Assembly (NCBI GenBank): GCA_022510785.1
Contig: JAFLSV010000010.1
Location: 1-64,000, forward strand
Direction: 5' to 3'
Source: Desulfovibrionaceae bacterium
GTDB taxonomy: Bacteria > Desulfobacterota > Desulfovibrionia > Desulfovibrionales > Desulfovibrionaceae
Length of the DNA stretch: 64,000 nt
In this document: piece after piece, positions 21,406 through 30,520 of the stretch
Layout of the letters: every line of letters begins with the position of its first letter
Numbering within the stretch: position 1 is the first letter of the stretch
Made by a program: the position numbers and the translations under genes
Notes under the pieces: generated by a model
Seen by the model: only the letters and a program-made list of their open reading frames with translations
The model's database searches: none
Told to the model about the DNA's origin: nothing

Positions 21406-22623
21406 TTATTCCGCGGGGGCCAGAACCAGCGATGCGTAAATGCCACCCAGGGCAAAGCTGTTTTTGACCACAAGTCCCCGGTCAAGCGTCTGTCCCTGTT
21501 CCGCGTGCCAGAGCTGTCCGCATTCCGGATCCGGCACAAGACCGTTTCTCCCTGCCACAATGCGTCCGGAACGCATCATTTCGATGCATGCCACGGTTTC
21601 CAGCGCGCCGCTGGCCGCCATGGCATGTCCCATATGGCCTTTCAGGCTGCTGACGGGAACCCGGTTCCCCCAGATCCTTTCTATGGCCCTTCCCTCCGCG
21701 ACATCTCCGGCATGTGTCGCCGTGGCGTGGGCATTGACGTATGCCACCGCTCCAGGATCGGCCCCGGCGTCCGCCAGGGCTTCCTCCATGCACCGCGCGG
21801 AGCTTTGTTCGTCAGGGCTTGCCACGCTTGCGGGGGAGGTCACGGTGGCGTACCCCGCGATTTCCGCCAGAATCGAAGCGCCCCGGGCCAGAGCCTGCCC
21901 GCGTTCCTCCAGGATAAGGATACCCGCTCCTTCAGAACACACGATTCCGTCGCGGCGCTTGTCAAAGGGGCGTGATGCCTGTTCAGGATCATGCCCGTGA
22001 GACGCGGCGCCTATCTTGTCAAAAGTGGCGCAGGTGAGGGGCGAATATTCCTCCGTTCCGCCGCAGAGCATCCTGTCTTCGCGTCCGAAGGCAATGGCCT
22101 CGAAGGCCGCGCCTATGCCCTGCAGTCCCGCGGCGCAGGCGGCAACGGGATTGAGTATGCGCCCGCTGAGGCCAAAAAGCGCCGCGACCCCGGCAGATGC
22201 CGTGTGAGCCATGATTTTAAAAAAGGCCATGGTTCGTACCGCATCCAAAGTTCCGGACACGATAAAGGAAGAAAATAGGGAGTGCAACTCCTGCCCGCTG
22301 CCCATGGTAGAGCCGATGCTTACTCCGCTGCGGGCGGGAAGCCCCTGGGAAAAGTTCGCCTGCGCAATGGCTTCCCGCGCGGCAAGGCACGCGAATATCG
22401 TCATGGGGGACATGGTTCTGCGATACTCTCGCGGAATGTCGCGCGCTTCGGCCAAAGCCGGCACCATGCCTGCCACATGGCAATCAATCCCTGGAATTTT
22501 TTGCGTTTCAGGAATGAATGACAGAGCGCATTGCCCCTCATTCAGGCCGGCCATCATGCGCAACACGCCGCAGCCAAATGGCGAGACCGCCCCCATGCCC
22601 GTGACTACAACTCTTCTGCGCAT
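21406..22623 (-). CDS. Beta-ketoacyl-ACP synthase (FabF-like, second active KS)
   Basis: MRRRVVVTGMGAVSPFGCG; PVAACAAGLQGIG; NAHATATHAGD; GHMGHAMAASGALE. Confidence 0.9.
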   Translation of the reverse strand: MRRRVVVTGMGAVSPFGCGVLRMMAGLNEGQCALSFIPETQKIPGIDCHVAGMVPALAEARDIPREYRRTMSPMTIFACLAAREAIAQANFSQGLPARSGVSIGSTMGSGQELHSLFSSFIVSGTLDAVRTMAFFKIMAHTASAGVAALFGLSGRILNPVAACAAGLQGIGAAFEAIAFGREDRMLCGGTEEYSPLTCATFDKIGAASHGHDPEQASRPFDKRRDGIVCSEGAGILILEERGQALARGASILAEIAGYATVTSPASVASPDEQSSARCMEEALADAGADPGAVAYVNAHATATHAGDVAEGRAIERIWGNRVPVSSLKGHMGHAMAASGALETVACIEMMRSGRIVAGRNGLVPDPECGQLWHAEQGQTLDRGLVVKNSFALGGIYASLVLAPAE

Positions 22624-24047
22624 GACCTGAACCTGTTGAGTATGGCGTCATCGCCCATGGCGAAACCTGCGCTGATGGCGGCGCTGACAATGCAACCAAG
22701 CATGCCGGGAAGCAGAATATTTTGCCCGGCCAAAAAAAGGCCGGCGATGCGTGTAACCGGTGACAACGGGAGCATATCCTTTGTATGCGCGCAGCCATAA
22801 AAACTGCCGCTTGATCCATATATCCAGTGTTGCATGGCCCGTGAGGTAGAAAGCTCCAAACATTTCCAGTGATCTTTAAAAGAAGGAAGTTTTTCAATAA
22901 GATACTTTTCAAGTTTGCTTTGCATAAAATTTTTCCAGCGCGCATGGTGAAGATGCCCGTCTGGGGTGTCCATATCTGTGTGTTGTTCCGCCACGGCCAT
23001 AACCATGCAGGTTTTTTGCCCGTTCTCCTGCTCTGTTCCCGTGATGACGCAGAGTGCTGGTTCATGTTCCTCCGCGCCGGCAAAGCGTCCATCGTCAGAG
23101 ATTATGTACCATATGCATGACGGTGGCAAGGAATTATCAGCTATTCCATATAAAATAACAGGCTTGCCTGTTTCCTTAACCGAAGAGAGGTGTTTAAAAT
23201 AGGCCGGGCGTAATACTCCTGCTGGAACAAGTGTTTTTAACTGTTGCGGGTGCCCTGTAAAAATTATAATATCCGCTTCAAGAGTTTGTCCATCTTCCAG
23301 AAGAATTGCCCTCATTTGACATCTTGCGTTATCTATATCAAAGCGTGTAACCGCTTTGTCGCAAATAACGGTTACCCCAAGCCTGGCGAGCATTTTTTCA
23401 TATGCTGCAACAATGGCAGGGCCACCGCCGTGAATACCACTGCAAGAGTGAAAATATGCTCCAGTTACCAAAAAGAAATCATCCCGCAGCGCATCACAAG
23501 GGTGAACTCCATATAACATGCAACGCGCCGTAAGAATTCTTTTTAGCTCTTCGTCCAGATCAAGTTTATCCAGATATTCGGTTAAGCCTTCATTGTTATG
23601 AGATAATATTGAAAATGATCTTTGTGCGTGTGGAGACATATAGGGAGACTGATTTTGAATTTCATTACATGCACGCAAAAATTGTTCTAGGCCCATCTGT
23701 GATGGAGCAAAATTTTTTGAGCACCATGCTGTAAGCGCATCTTTACCGCAAGGAATGGTGTATACTCCATGCCTGGTACAGACAATTTCCGTTCTTTCTT
23801 CGCACGCATCAAGATTCAGATCTAATCCAAGTGTCTTGATCCAATGTCGCAGAATGCCGCCTTTTTCCAGTCCACCTGCGAAATGAAAGCCTGTTTCAAA
23901 ATGAAAGCCCTTTCGGGAAAATCCACGCAGAAGAGGCCCAAGGCGAGACGATTTTTCTATAAGCGTGACCTTATACTGTTGCTGAGCCAGCAGTATGGCA
24001 GCCGACATTCCGGCAATTCCACCGCCCACGACAATGCATGTTTTCAT
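22605..24047 (-). CDS. FAD-dependent oxidoreductase, phytoene desaturase / carotenoid isomerase / retinol saturase-like
   Basis: MKTCIVVGGGIAGMSAAILLAQQQYKVTLIEKSSRLG dinucleotide-binding motif; C-terminal GLFLAGQNILLPGMLGCIVSA. Confidence 0.8.
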   Translation of the reverse strand: MKTCIVVGGGIAGMSAAILLAQQQYKVTLIEKSSRLGPLLRGFSRKGFHFETGFHFAGGLEKGGILRHWIKTLGLDLNLDACEERTEIVCTRHGVYTIPCGKDALTAWCSKNFAPSQMGLEQFLRACNEIQNQSPYMSPHAQRSFSILSHNNEGLTEYLDKLDLDEELKRILTARCMLYGVHPCDALRDDFFLVTGAYFHSCSGIHGGGPAIVAAYEKMLARLGVTVICDKAVTRFDIDNARCQMRAILLEDGQTLEADIIIFTGHPQQLKTLVPAGVLRPAYFKHLSSVKETGKPVILYGIADNSLPPSCIWYIISDDGRFAGAEEHEPALCVITGTEQENGQKTCMVMAVAEQHTDMDTPDGHLHHARWKNFMQSKLEKYLIEKLPSFKDHWKCLELSTSRAMQHWIYGSSGSFYGCAHTKDMLPLSPVTRIAGLFLAGQNILLPGMLGCIVSAAISAGFAMGDDAILNRFRSCAEEL

Positions 24048-24054
24048 GGTTATC

Positions 24055-24777
24055 TCACAGGTAAAGACCACCATTTACGGCAAGTACCTGTCCGGTTATA
24101 TACGATGCCCAGTCGGAGCAAAGAAAGCGTACACATCCGGCCACATCGGCCACGGTACCTGCTCTGTTCAACGGAATATTTTTAATGATATCGCGTAGCG
24201 GCAGATCCCTAGTCATATCGGTTTCGATAAAGCCCGGAGCCACGGCATTAACAAGGATGCCCCGGCGTCCCAGCTCGCGGGCAAGGGCCTTGGTCGCCCC
24301 AATAATCCCGGCTTTCGCGGCGGAATAATTGACCTGTCCGGGATTGCCCGCCTGCCCGGAAACAGACACAATGGAAATAATGCGTCCCGCCCGGGCGTGG
24401 ATCATGTGGGGGACAATCTTGCGTGTCACATAAAAAAAGCCGTTCAGATGAACATCCAGCACGGATGACCAGTTTGTGTCAGACATCAGGCCAAACATGG
24501 CGTCCTGGGTATGGCCGGCATTGTTGACCAGAACGGAAGGGGCGCTTTCTTTAAGCATGGGGCTGAGTTGTTCATCAACGGCAACCTTATCGGCCACGTC
24601 AAAACACAAAAGAGCGCAGTGACGTCCCAGGGCTTCTATATCCCGGGCTGTCTGCCGGGCAGCACCATGATCGGAGCGATAGTTAAGCCAGATATCGTAG
24701 CCATCATCTGCCAGTCCCAGCGCAATGGCACGGCCTATGCCCCTGCTTCCGCCGGTCACCAGTGCTGTTTTGCTCAT
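24055..24777 (-). CDS. 3-oxoacyl-ACP reductase (FabG/SDR)
   Basis: TALVTGGSRGIGRAIA; NNAGHT; YSAAKAGIIGATKALA. Confidence 0.92.
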   Translation of the reverse strand: MSKTALVTGGSRGIGRAIALGLADDGYDIWLNYRSDHGAARQTARDIEALGRHCALLCFDVADKVAVDEQLSPMLKESAPSVLVNNAGHTQDAMFGLMSDTNWSSVLDVHLNGFFYVTRKIVPHMIHARAGRIISIVSVSGQAGNPGQVNYSAAKAGIIGATKALARELGRRGILVNAVAPGFIETDMTRDLPLRDIIKNIPLNRAGTVADVAGCVRFLCSDWASYITGQVLAVNGGLYL

Positions 24778-25445
24778 ATGCCTTGTCCTTCCGCTGAAAG
24801 AATTTTTTTATCCTTGAGAGCTGCAAAAACTTTTGAAATCATCCACCACTGATCCATCAAAAAGGGTTTTTTTCATATGCAACAAGATATGAAAGTTTTC
24901 AGTCTGTCTGTGCTGGATAGGGTGTCAATAGATGTCGTCATGTTGCTGGGCAAATTCCCAAAGCAATGTGCCGGGATTTTCCTCAAGATATTTTTGATGC
25001 CAAAAGTTTTCTCACTGGAAACACCTTCGCTTTGGTCAACAAAAATTTTTTTTGTGATCCTTCGTTTTTCATGAGAAGCAATATCTGCAAGCATGAAACC
25101 TGCCTTCCGGGGGAGTTGGGCAATGTGGGATATCGTCGCTTGCTCCGGTTCGGCTGAACACCTCGCCGCCACGCCAGCTAGGGAGGAACAGTCCATGCCC
25201 GCCCCGGCCGGAGCAGCGCGCCTGAGCGGGGAGGGCACTCTGCCCGGAACCGTGGACAGGTTGGCTGCGTCATGGTGGTGCGCGTTTGGCATGGCAGTCC
25301 CCGTGTGGGCTTCATAGTAGACTTTTTGAAAGCTTTTGGGAAGAGCGGTTGTTTTCCGAAACATTCACCAAATCACGGAAGATGACTGCGCAATCCTTTG
25401 AAATTCAAAGAAAATTTTTCTTGAAATCATTCAAAAAGTGAATGT

Positions 25446-25540
25446 CTCTGAAAGGTTGTCCCCTCGGCATTTTGCGGATAATTGTGTAAGGGCATGAGCC
25501 GCTGAGAGGTTGCTCTCCCAACATTTTGAGAATAATTTTT
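25446..25540. repeat. Two imperfect ~41-nt direct repeats with 54-nt period upstream of gph
   Basis: CTCTGAAAGGTTGTCCCCTCGGCATTTTGCGGATAATTGTG (25446-25486) vs CGCTGAGAGGTTGCTCTCCCAACATTTTGAGAATAATTTTT (25500-25540). Confidence 0.6.
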
Positions 25541-25605
25541 CCTGGGTCATGACCAGTGCCTGCTCGCAACACGGGCAGAACTGATATGTTTGGCAGGAGT
25601 TAAGT

Positions 25606-26268
25606 ATGTCTTTTCGCGCCGTATTTTTTGATTTGGATGGAACGCTGCTGGACAGCATCGAGGATATTGCCGACGCCATGAATTTTGCCCTGCAAAGTGA
25701 AGGTCTGCCGGTGCACGATGTCAAGGCATATAAATATTTTGCAGGAAACGGCATGGGAATGCTTGTGGAGCGAAGCGCTCCCGCGGATGCTTCCCCGGCC
25801 TTGAAACAGCGTCTTCTTGAGGTGATGCAGCGGCAATACGCCCTCATCTGGGATCACAAAACCCGTCCCTACGAGGGCATTAATGACCTGCTGGACGCAT
25901 TGCGCCAACGGGGGCTGCTTTTGGCCGTCCTTTCCAATAAACCCCATCACGCCACACTCGGCGTGGTGGAGCGCTTTTTCCCCGCAAAACCCTTCACCCT
26001 GATCCAGGGAAGCCCCTCACCCCAGGTTCCGGCCAAACCGGAACCCGCCGTTGCCCTGGCAATGGCCGAAAAGCTCGGCCTTGCCCCGCGGGAAATTTTG
26101 TTCATGGGGGATACCAAAACGGATATGGAAACAGCCCGGAACGCGGAAATGGTTCCTGTCGGTGTGCTGTGGGGCTTTCGCACCCGTGACGAACTTGTAC
26201 AAACCGGGGCAAAGTACTTGCTTGACAAACCGCTGGATCTTCTGCCGTTTTTGGAGGTGAGTGGTTGA
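25606..26268 (+). CDS. gph: HAD-family phosphatase (phosphoglycolate phosphatase-like)
   Basis: AVFFDLDGTLLDSIEDIADAMNFAL; LAVLSNKPHH; ILFMGDTKTDMETA. Confidence 0.88.
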   Translation: MSFRAVFFDLDGTLLDSIEDIADAMNFALQSEGLPVHDVKAYKYFAGNGMGMLVERSAPADASPALKQRLLEVMQRQYALIWDHKTRPYEGINDLLDALRQRGLLLAVLSNKPHHATLGVVERFFPAKPFTLIQGSPSPQVPAKPEPAVALAMAEKLGLAPREILFMGDTKTDMETARNAEMVPVGVLWGFRTRDELVQTGAKYLLDKPLDLLPFLEVSG

Positions 26269-26380
26269 AGCCGGGGTTTTGACTGACCCTCATGTTTGAC
26301 CTCACCCTCTGATGACCCTGACCCCACCCCCACAAAGTGACCCGCTGAAAAGTTCGTGCTCCTGCCGTAAGGAGCACGGA

Positions 26381-26560
26381 ATGAAACGGAGCCGATTCAG
26401 CGAAGCGCGGATCATTGGAAGCCCGCGCCAGGCCCGGATCGGAGTGCGTGTGGCGGATTTGCGCCGTCAGAACGGTATCTCTGACGCCACGTTTTGCGCA
26501 TGGCGGGCACAATTGGGCGGCATGGCCGTATCCTACGCCAAGCGCCTGCGGCCATCTTGC
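26381..26560 (+). pseudogene. Remnant of IS3-family OrfA transposase N-terminus
   Basis: MKRSRFSEARIIGSPRQARIGVRVADLRRQNGISDATFCAWRAQLGGMAVSYAKRLR matches remembered OrfA style MKRSRFSEEQIIGILKEHEAGVSVADLCRKHGISDATFYKWKAKYGGMEVSDAKRLR; then loses similarity. Confidence 0.8.
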
Positions 26561-26586
26561 TCATTGTTGTGTGCTGCCGCCGGCCG

Positions 26587-27519
26587 TCACAGCCGCAGAA
26601 ATTTGAGCGCGCGCTGTGCCAGCGCTTCGTCGTCGCCGGGCCGATGCCACACCATGCGCGTGTCGGCCCGAAACCAGGTCCATTGGCGCTTGGCGTAGGC
26701 TCTGGTGTTGCGAGTCCACAGCTCCACACATTCCTCCAGGCTCAGTGTTCCCGCGAGGTGGGCGGCCAGTTCGGCGCATCCTATGCCGCTCCAGCCAGGA
26801 GCCGTTGTGTCCGGGCACTGGGCCAGAGCGGCCCGCGCTTCGTCCAGCGCTCCGGCCTTCAGCATGGCCAGAATGCGGGCGTGCAGCAGGGGGGTCAATT
26901 CGTCCAGGGGCAGTCCCACGCCCAGGCGCAGCACGGGCCGGTTCAGCGGGGGCGGCGTGTGGCTATGCCACCAGCTGAATGTATGGCCTGTGCTTTCCCA
27001 GACTTCCAGGGCGCGAAGCACCCGCTGCCGGTCATGAGGATGGATGCGGGACGCGTATTCCGGGTCGATGGCCGCCAGGCGGGCGTGCAGGGCGGCGGAG
27101 CCGTCTGTGCGGCAGTTCTCCAGCAGTCTGGCGCGGATGGCCTGGGGTGCTGCGGGGATGTCGGCCATGCCGTCCAGCAGGGCGCGCAGGTAAAGCCCGG
27201 TACCCCCCACCAGGACAGGAACAAGGCCCTGGGCGTCCGCTTCGGCCAGGGCTGCCCGTGCCCTTTCCGCCCAGCGCCCGGCCGAGCTTGTGACCGTGGC
27301 GGGCAGATATCCGTAAAGCCGATGGGGGCATACGGCGTGTTCGGCGGCTGAGGGCTGAGCCGTAATCAGCGGAAAGTCGGCATACACCTGGCGCGAGTCG
27401 GCATTGATCACCACAGCGCGCTGTCCCGCCCTTTCCAGCCGCCGCGCCAGGTTCAGCGCGGCCGCCGTTTTGCCGGAGCCGGTGGGGCCGGCCAGACATA
27501 GCAGACCGGGGGCGCTCAT
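26587..27519 (-). CDS. miaA: tRNA dimethylallyltransferase MiaA
   Basis: MSAPGLLCLAGPTGSGKTAAALNLA; INADSRQVYADF; GGTGLYLRALLDG. Confidence 0.94.
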   Translation of the reverse strand: MSAPGLLCLAGPTGSGKTAAALNLARRLERAGQRAVVINADSRQVYADFPLITAQPSAAEHAVCPHRLYGYLPATVTSSAGRWAERARAALAEADAQGLVPVLVGGTGLYLRALLDGMADIPAAPQAIRARLLENCRTDGSAALHARLAAIDPEYASRIHPHDRQRVLRALEVWESTGHTFSWWHSHTPPPLNRPVLRLGVGLPLDELTPLLHARILAMLKAGALDEARAALAQCPDTTAPGWSGIGCAELAAHLAGTLSLEECVELWTRNTRAYAKRQWTWFRADTRMVWHRPGDDEALAQRALKFLRL

Positions 27520-28076
27520 TCGTCGTCGAAGGTCTCGTCCGCATCGGACGTGCCGGGCATGGGAGGCCATGTGGCGGGGTGCCCGTATGCCTCGCGCAGG
27601 CGGGCCAGCACCGGAGCGGGCACCATATCGGCCACGTTGCCGCCCAGGCTGGCCACGTTTTTGATACTGGTGGAGCTGATATACATCCAGCGGAAGTCGC
27701 TCATCAGGAAGACGGTCTGGATACTGTCCCGCAGCTTCCGGTTCATGAGCGCCATCTGAAATTCGTAATCAAAATCCGACACGGCCCGCAGACCGCGCAG
27801 AATGGCCACGGCGCCCCGCTGTTTGGCGTAGTCCACCAGCAGGCCGCAAAAGGGTTCCACCACCACAGCGGGATTGCCCCGGAAGCTTTCGCGGGCCATA
27901 TCCACACGCTCTTCCAGCGAGAAGAGCGTTTTTTTTGTGTGGTCACGGGCCACCGCCACCACCACGGTGTCAAACAGATGCGTGCCCCGGCGGATAATGC
28001 CCACATGGCCGTTGGTCAGGGGATCAAAGGTGCCGGGGTAGACGGCCAGGCGGTGGCCTAAGCGTCCCGTGTCCAT
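27516..28076 (-). CDS. coaD: Phosphopantetheine adenylyltransferase CoaD
   Basis: AVYPGTFDPLTNGHVGIIRRG; YISSTSIKNVASLGG. Confidence 0.95.
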   Translation of the reverse strand: MDTGRLGHRLAVYPGTFDPLTNGHVGIIRRGTHLFDTVVVAVARDHTKKTLFSLEERVDMARESFRGNPAVVVEPFCGLLVDYAKQRGAVAILRGLRAVSDFDYEFQMALMNRKLRDSIQTVFLMSDFRWMYISSTSIKNVASLGGNVADMVPAPVLARLREAYGHPATWPPMPGTSDADETFDDE

Positions 28077-28624
28077 ATCAGAATCCTTGTCTGCCCGTAA
28101 CGGCGTTCGGTGATCAGACTCAGTCCCTCTGTCGCCTCTGGCCGCAGGGTAAGCCCCGGTTCCAGCTCCGCGCTGAGCCAGCCGTTTTCGGCGAGCCACT
28201 CCTGGCGAAGCAGGTTCCTGAGGGCGGGGGCGAAGAGGTTTTGCCCATAGGGGGGATCGACAAACACCACGTCAAAGGGCGCTGACGGCCGTTGGGTCAG
28301 CGCGCGCACGGCGTCGCCGGTTACGATGCGGCAACGATCGGCGCAGCCCAGACGTTCGGCATTTTTGCGCAGGCACGCGGCGGCGGCGCTGTCCTGCTCC
28401 ATAAAAACGGCTTCTGGGGCGCCCCGGCTCAGGGCTTCAAAGGCCAGGCTGCCGCTGCCCGCGAAGACATCAAGCACGCGCGCGGCTCCCCATACCACAC
28501 CCCGTGCCTCCAGCATGGAAAAGAGGGCCTCCCGCACCTTTCCCATGGCCGGGCGGTAACCCGGCCCGGTGACGGTGCGCAGCTCCCGGCCTTTGCAGGC
28601 GCCGGCAATGATGCGCATAGGCAT
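28058..28624 (-). CDS. rsmD: 16S rRNA (guanine966-N2)-methyltransferase RsmD
   Basis: MRIIAGACKGRELRTV; VLDVFAGSGSLAFEALSRGA; VFVDPPYG. Confidence 0.93.
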   Translation of the reverse strand: MPMRIIAGACKGRELRTVTGPGYRPAMGKVREALFSMLEARGVVWGAARVLDVFAGSGSLAFEALSRGAPEAVFMEQDSAAAACLRKNAERLGCADRCRIVTGDAVRALTQRPSAPFDVVFVDPPYGQNLFAPALRNLLRQEWLAENGWLSAELEPGLTLRPEATEGLSLITERRYGQTRILIWTRDA

Positions 28625-28660
28625 GACTCCTTCCGCTGAAAACCGCGTTCACGGGGTGAG

Positions 28661-30265
28661 CTATATCCGGGACACAAACAGGGACAAGTCGCGGCTGATT
28701 TCGGCCAGGCGTTCCTGCAGTTCGGTCTGTTCTTCCCAGGGCAGTTCTTCCATGCGCTTCATGCGTTCGTGCACCTGCGCCATGCGCATGTCCAGATCCC
28801 GCACCAGAAATTCCCAGTCCACGCGGGGTCTGGCGCGGCCCGCGTCGGCCGTGCGCATGGCCGTGCCGCCGCCTGTGACGGTCATTTCTTCCAGGTAGTC
28901 CGGCACATCAACCTGAAGACCCCATTTTTCGCGGATAAGACCGGCCAGGGCTTCCTGGGCGCGGGGTTCGCCATGCACCAGCACCACATGCATGCCGGGC
29001 CGGGCCATGCCGCCTATCCAGTCCAGCAGCTGACTTTGCCCGGCATGGGCGGAAAAGCCGTTGATGGTAAACACTTTTGCCTTGACCGCCACGTCGTCGT
29101 TGAAGAGGCGCACGGTGGACGCGCCGTCCACGATTTTGCGCCCCAGGGTGCCCACGGCCTGATAGCCCACAAACACGATGCTTGCGCCGGGCCGCCAGAT
29201 ATTGTGCTTGATGTGGTGCTTGATGCGGCCCGCGTTGCACATGCCGCTGGCCGAAAGGATGACGGCCGGGCCCTTCAGTGTGTTGAGAGCCTGCGACTCC
29301 TGAGTGCTCAGGGTGTAATGGATGTTGGAGCCCGCCTCTTTGATGGCCGCCAGCCCCTTCCCGTCAGGGGTCTGCAGCTGCCCTTCATGCTTGAGAAAGA
29401 CATCGGTGGCGCGAATGGCCAGGGGGCTGTCCACATAGATGGGCATGCCGGCCGGCAGCCGCCCCTGCCGGCGCAGCTGAAGCAGACTGTATAAAATTTC
29501 CTGCGTGCGCTCCACGGCAAAGGTGGGGATGATCACCTTTTCATGATGACCATGGCTGTAGGCGACGGCTTCGGCCAGCTCGTCCAGGGTATCGGCTTCG
29601 CCCTTGTGATTGCGGTCGCCGTAGGTGGATTCCACAAAGAGCCAGTCCGGCGGCGCGGGCCTGTCCGCATCGGGAATCAGCAGGGCGCCGGGGCGGCCCA
29701 GATCGCCGGAAAAAACCAGCCGGGTGGTCACGCCGTCTTCGGTGACGGCCAGCTCCAGAAAGGCCGCGCCCAGGATGTGTCCGGCCCGGCGGTAGCTGAC
29801 GCGAATCCCCGGATGGGGCTCGAAACTTTCGTTGAAGGCCACGGGCCGGGTCAGCGAGGCGGCCAGCCGGGCATCCTCCTGGGTATACAGGGGGGCGCCC
29901 TGCTGCCGATCGCCGCGCCGCTTGCTGTGGCGGGCCTTCCATTCGCTTTCCATCTCCTGAATGCGGGCGCTGTCTTCCAGCATTAGGGATAGCAGATCCT
30001 GCGTGGGGGGCGTGCAGTAGACCGGGCCGCGAAAACCCTGGGCCGCCATGCGGGGCAGAAGGCCGGAATGATCGATGTGGGCGTGGGTGAGCAGCACGAA
30101 GGCCAGCTCCGAAGGGCGGTAGATGCCGGTTTCAACGTTGCGGGATTCTATGGCCGGGTTGCCCTGATGCATACCGCAATCCACGGCAAAGCGAACTCCC
30201 GCCGCCTCAATGGCAAAGCACGAGCCCGTCACCGTGCGGGCCGCGCCGAGAAAGCTGATATTCAT
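28661..30265 (-). CDS. MBL-fold / beta-CASP RNA-processing nuclease-like protein
   Basis: MNISFLGAARTVTGSCF; LTHAHIDHSGLLP; beta-CASP VDSPLAIRATDVF; GFSAHAGQSQLLDWI. Confidence 0.9.
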   Translation of the reverse strand: MNISFLGAARTVTGSCFAIEAAGVRFAVDCGMHQGNPAIESRNVETGIYRPSELAFVLLTHAHIDHSGLLPRMAAQGFRGPVYCTPPTQDLLSLMLEDSARIQEMESEWKARHSKRRGDRQQGAPLYTQEDARLAASLTRPVAFNESFEPHPGIRVSYRRAGHILGAAFLELAVTEDGVTTRLVFSGDLGRPGALLIPDADRPAPPDWLFVESTYGDRNHKGEADTLDELAEAVAYSHGHHEKVIIPTFAVERTQEILYSLLQLRRQGRLPAGMPIYVDSPLAIRATDVFLKHEGQLQTPDGKGLAAIKEAGSNIHYTLSTQESQALNTLKGPAVILSASGMCNAGRIKHHIKHNIWRPGASIVFVGYQAVGTLGRKIVDGASTVRLFNDDVAVKAKVFTINGFSAHAGQSQLLDWIGGMARPGMHVVLVHGEPRAQEALAGLIREKWGLQVDVPDYLEEMTVTGGGTAMRTADAGRARPRVDWEFLVRDLDMRMAQVHERMKRMEELPWEEQTELQERLAEISRDLSLFVSRI

Positions 30266-30520
30266 GCTCGTCCTTTTCGTCCCTGTCTGAAAAGCGGAAA
30301 GCGTTGTACCGACTATACCCAAACTTCCCCGCATGGCAAGGGTTGCCGCGCCCCTCCCGCCGGCTGGCGAGGCTGATCCGGGCCTGAGCCTTTGCGCCGG
30401 CCCGGAGCCCCTCCGTGGCCTGCCGGAAAATTTTTTCGCATTGCCCTCCGGCCGCGCGGGGGGTATGCTGACGCGCAGGCCGTGCTGCGAAAGCGCATAT
30501 TGTTTGAAGGAGGACGATGC

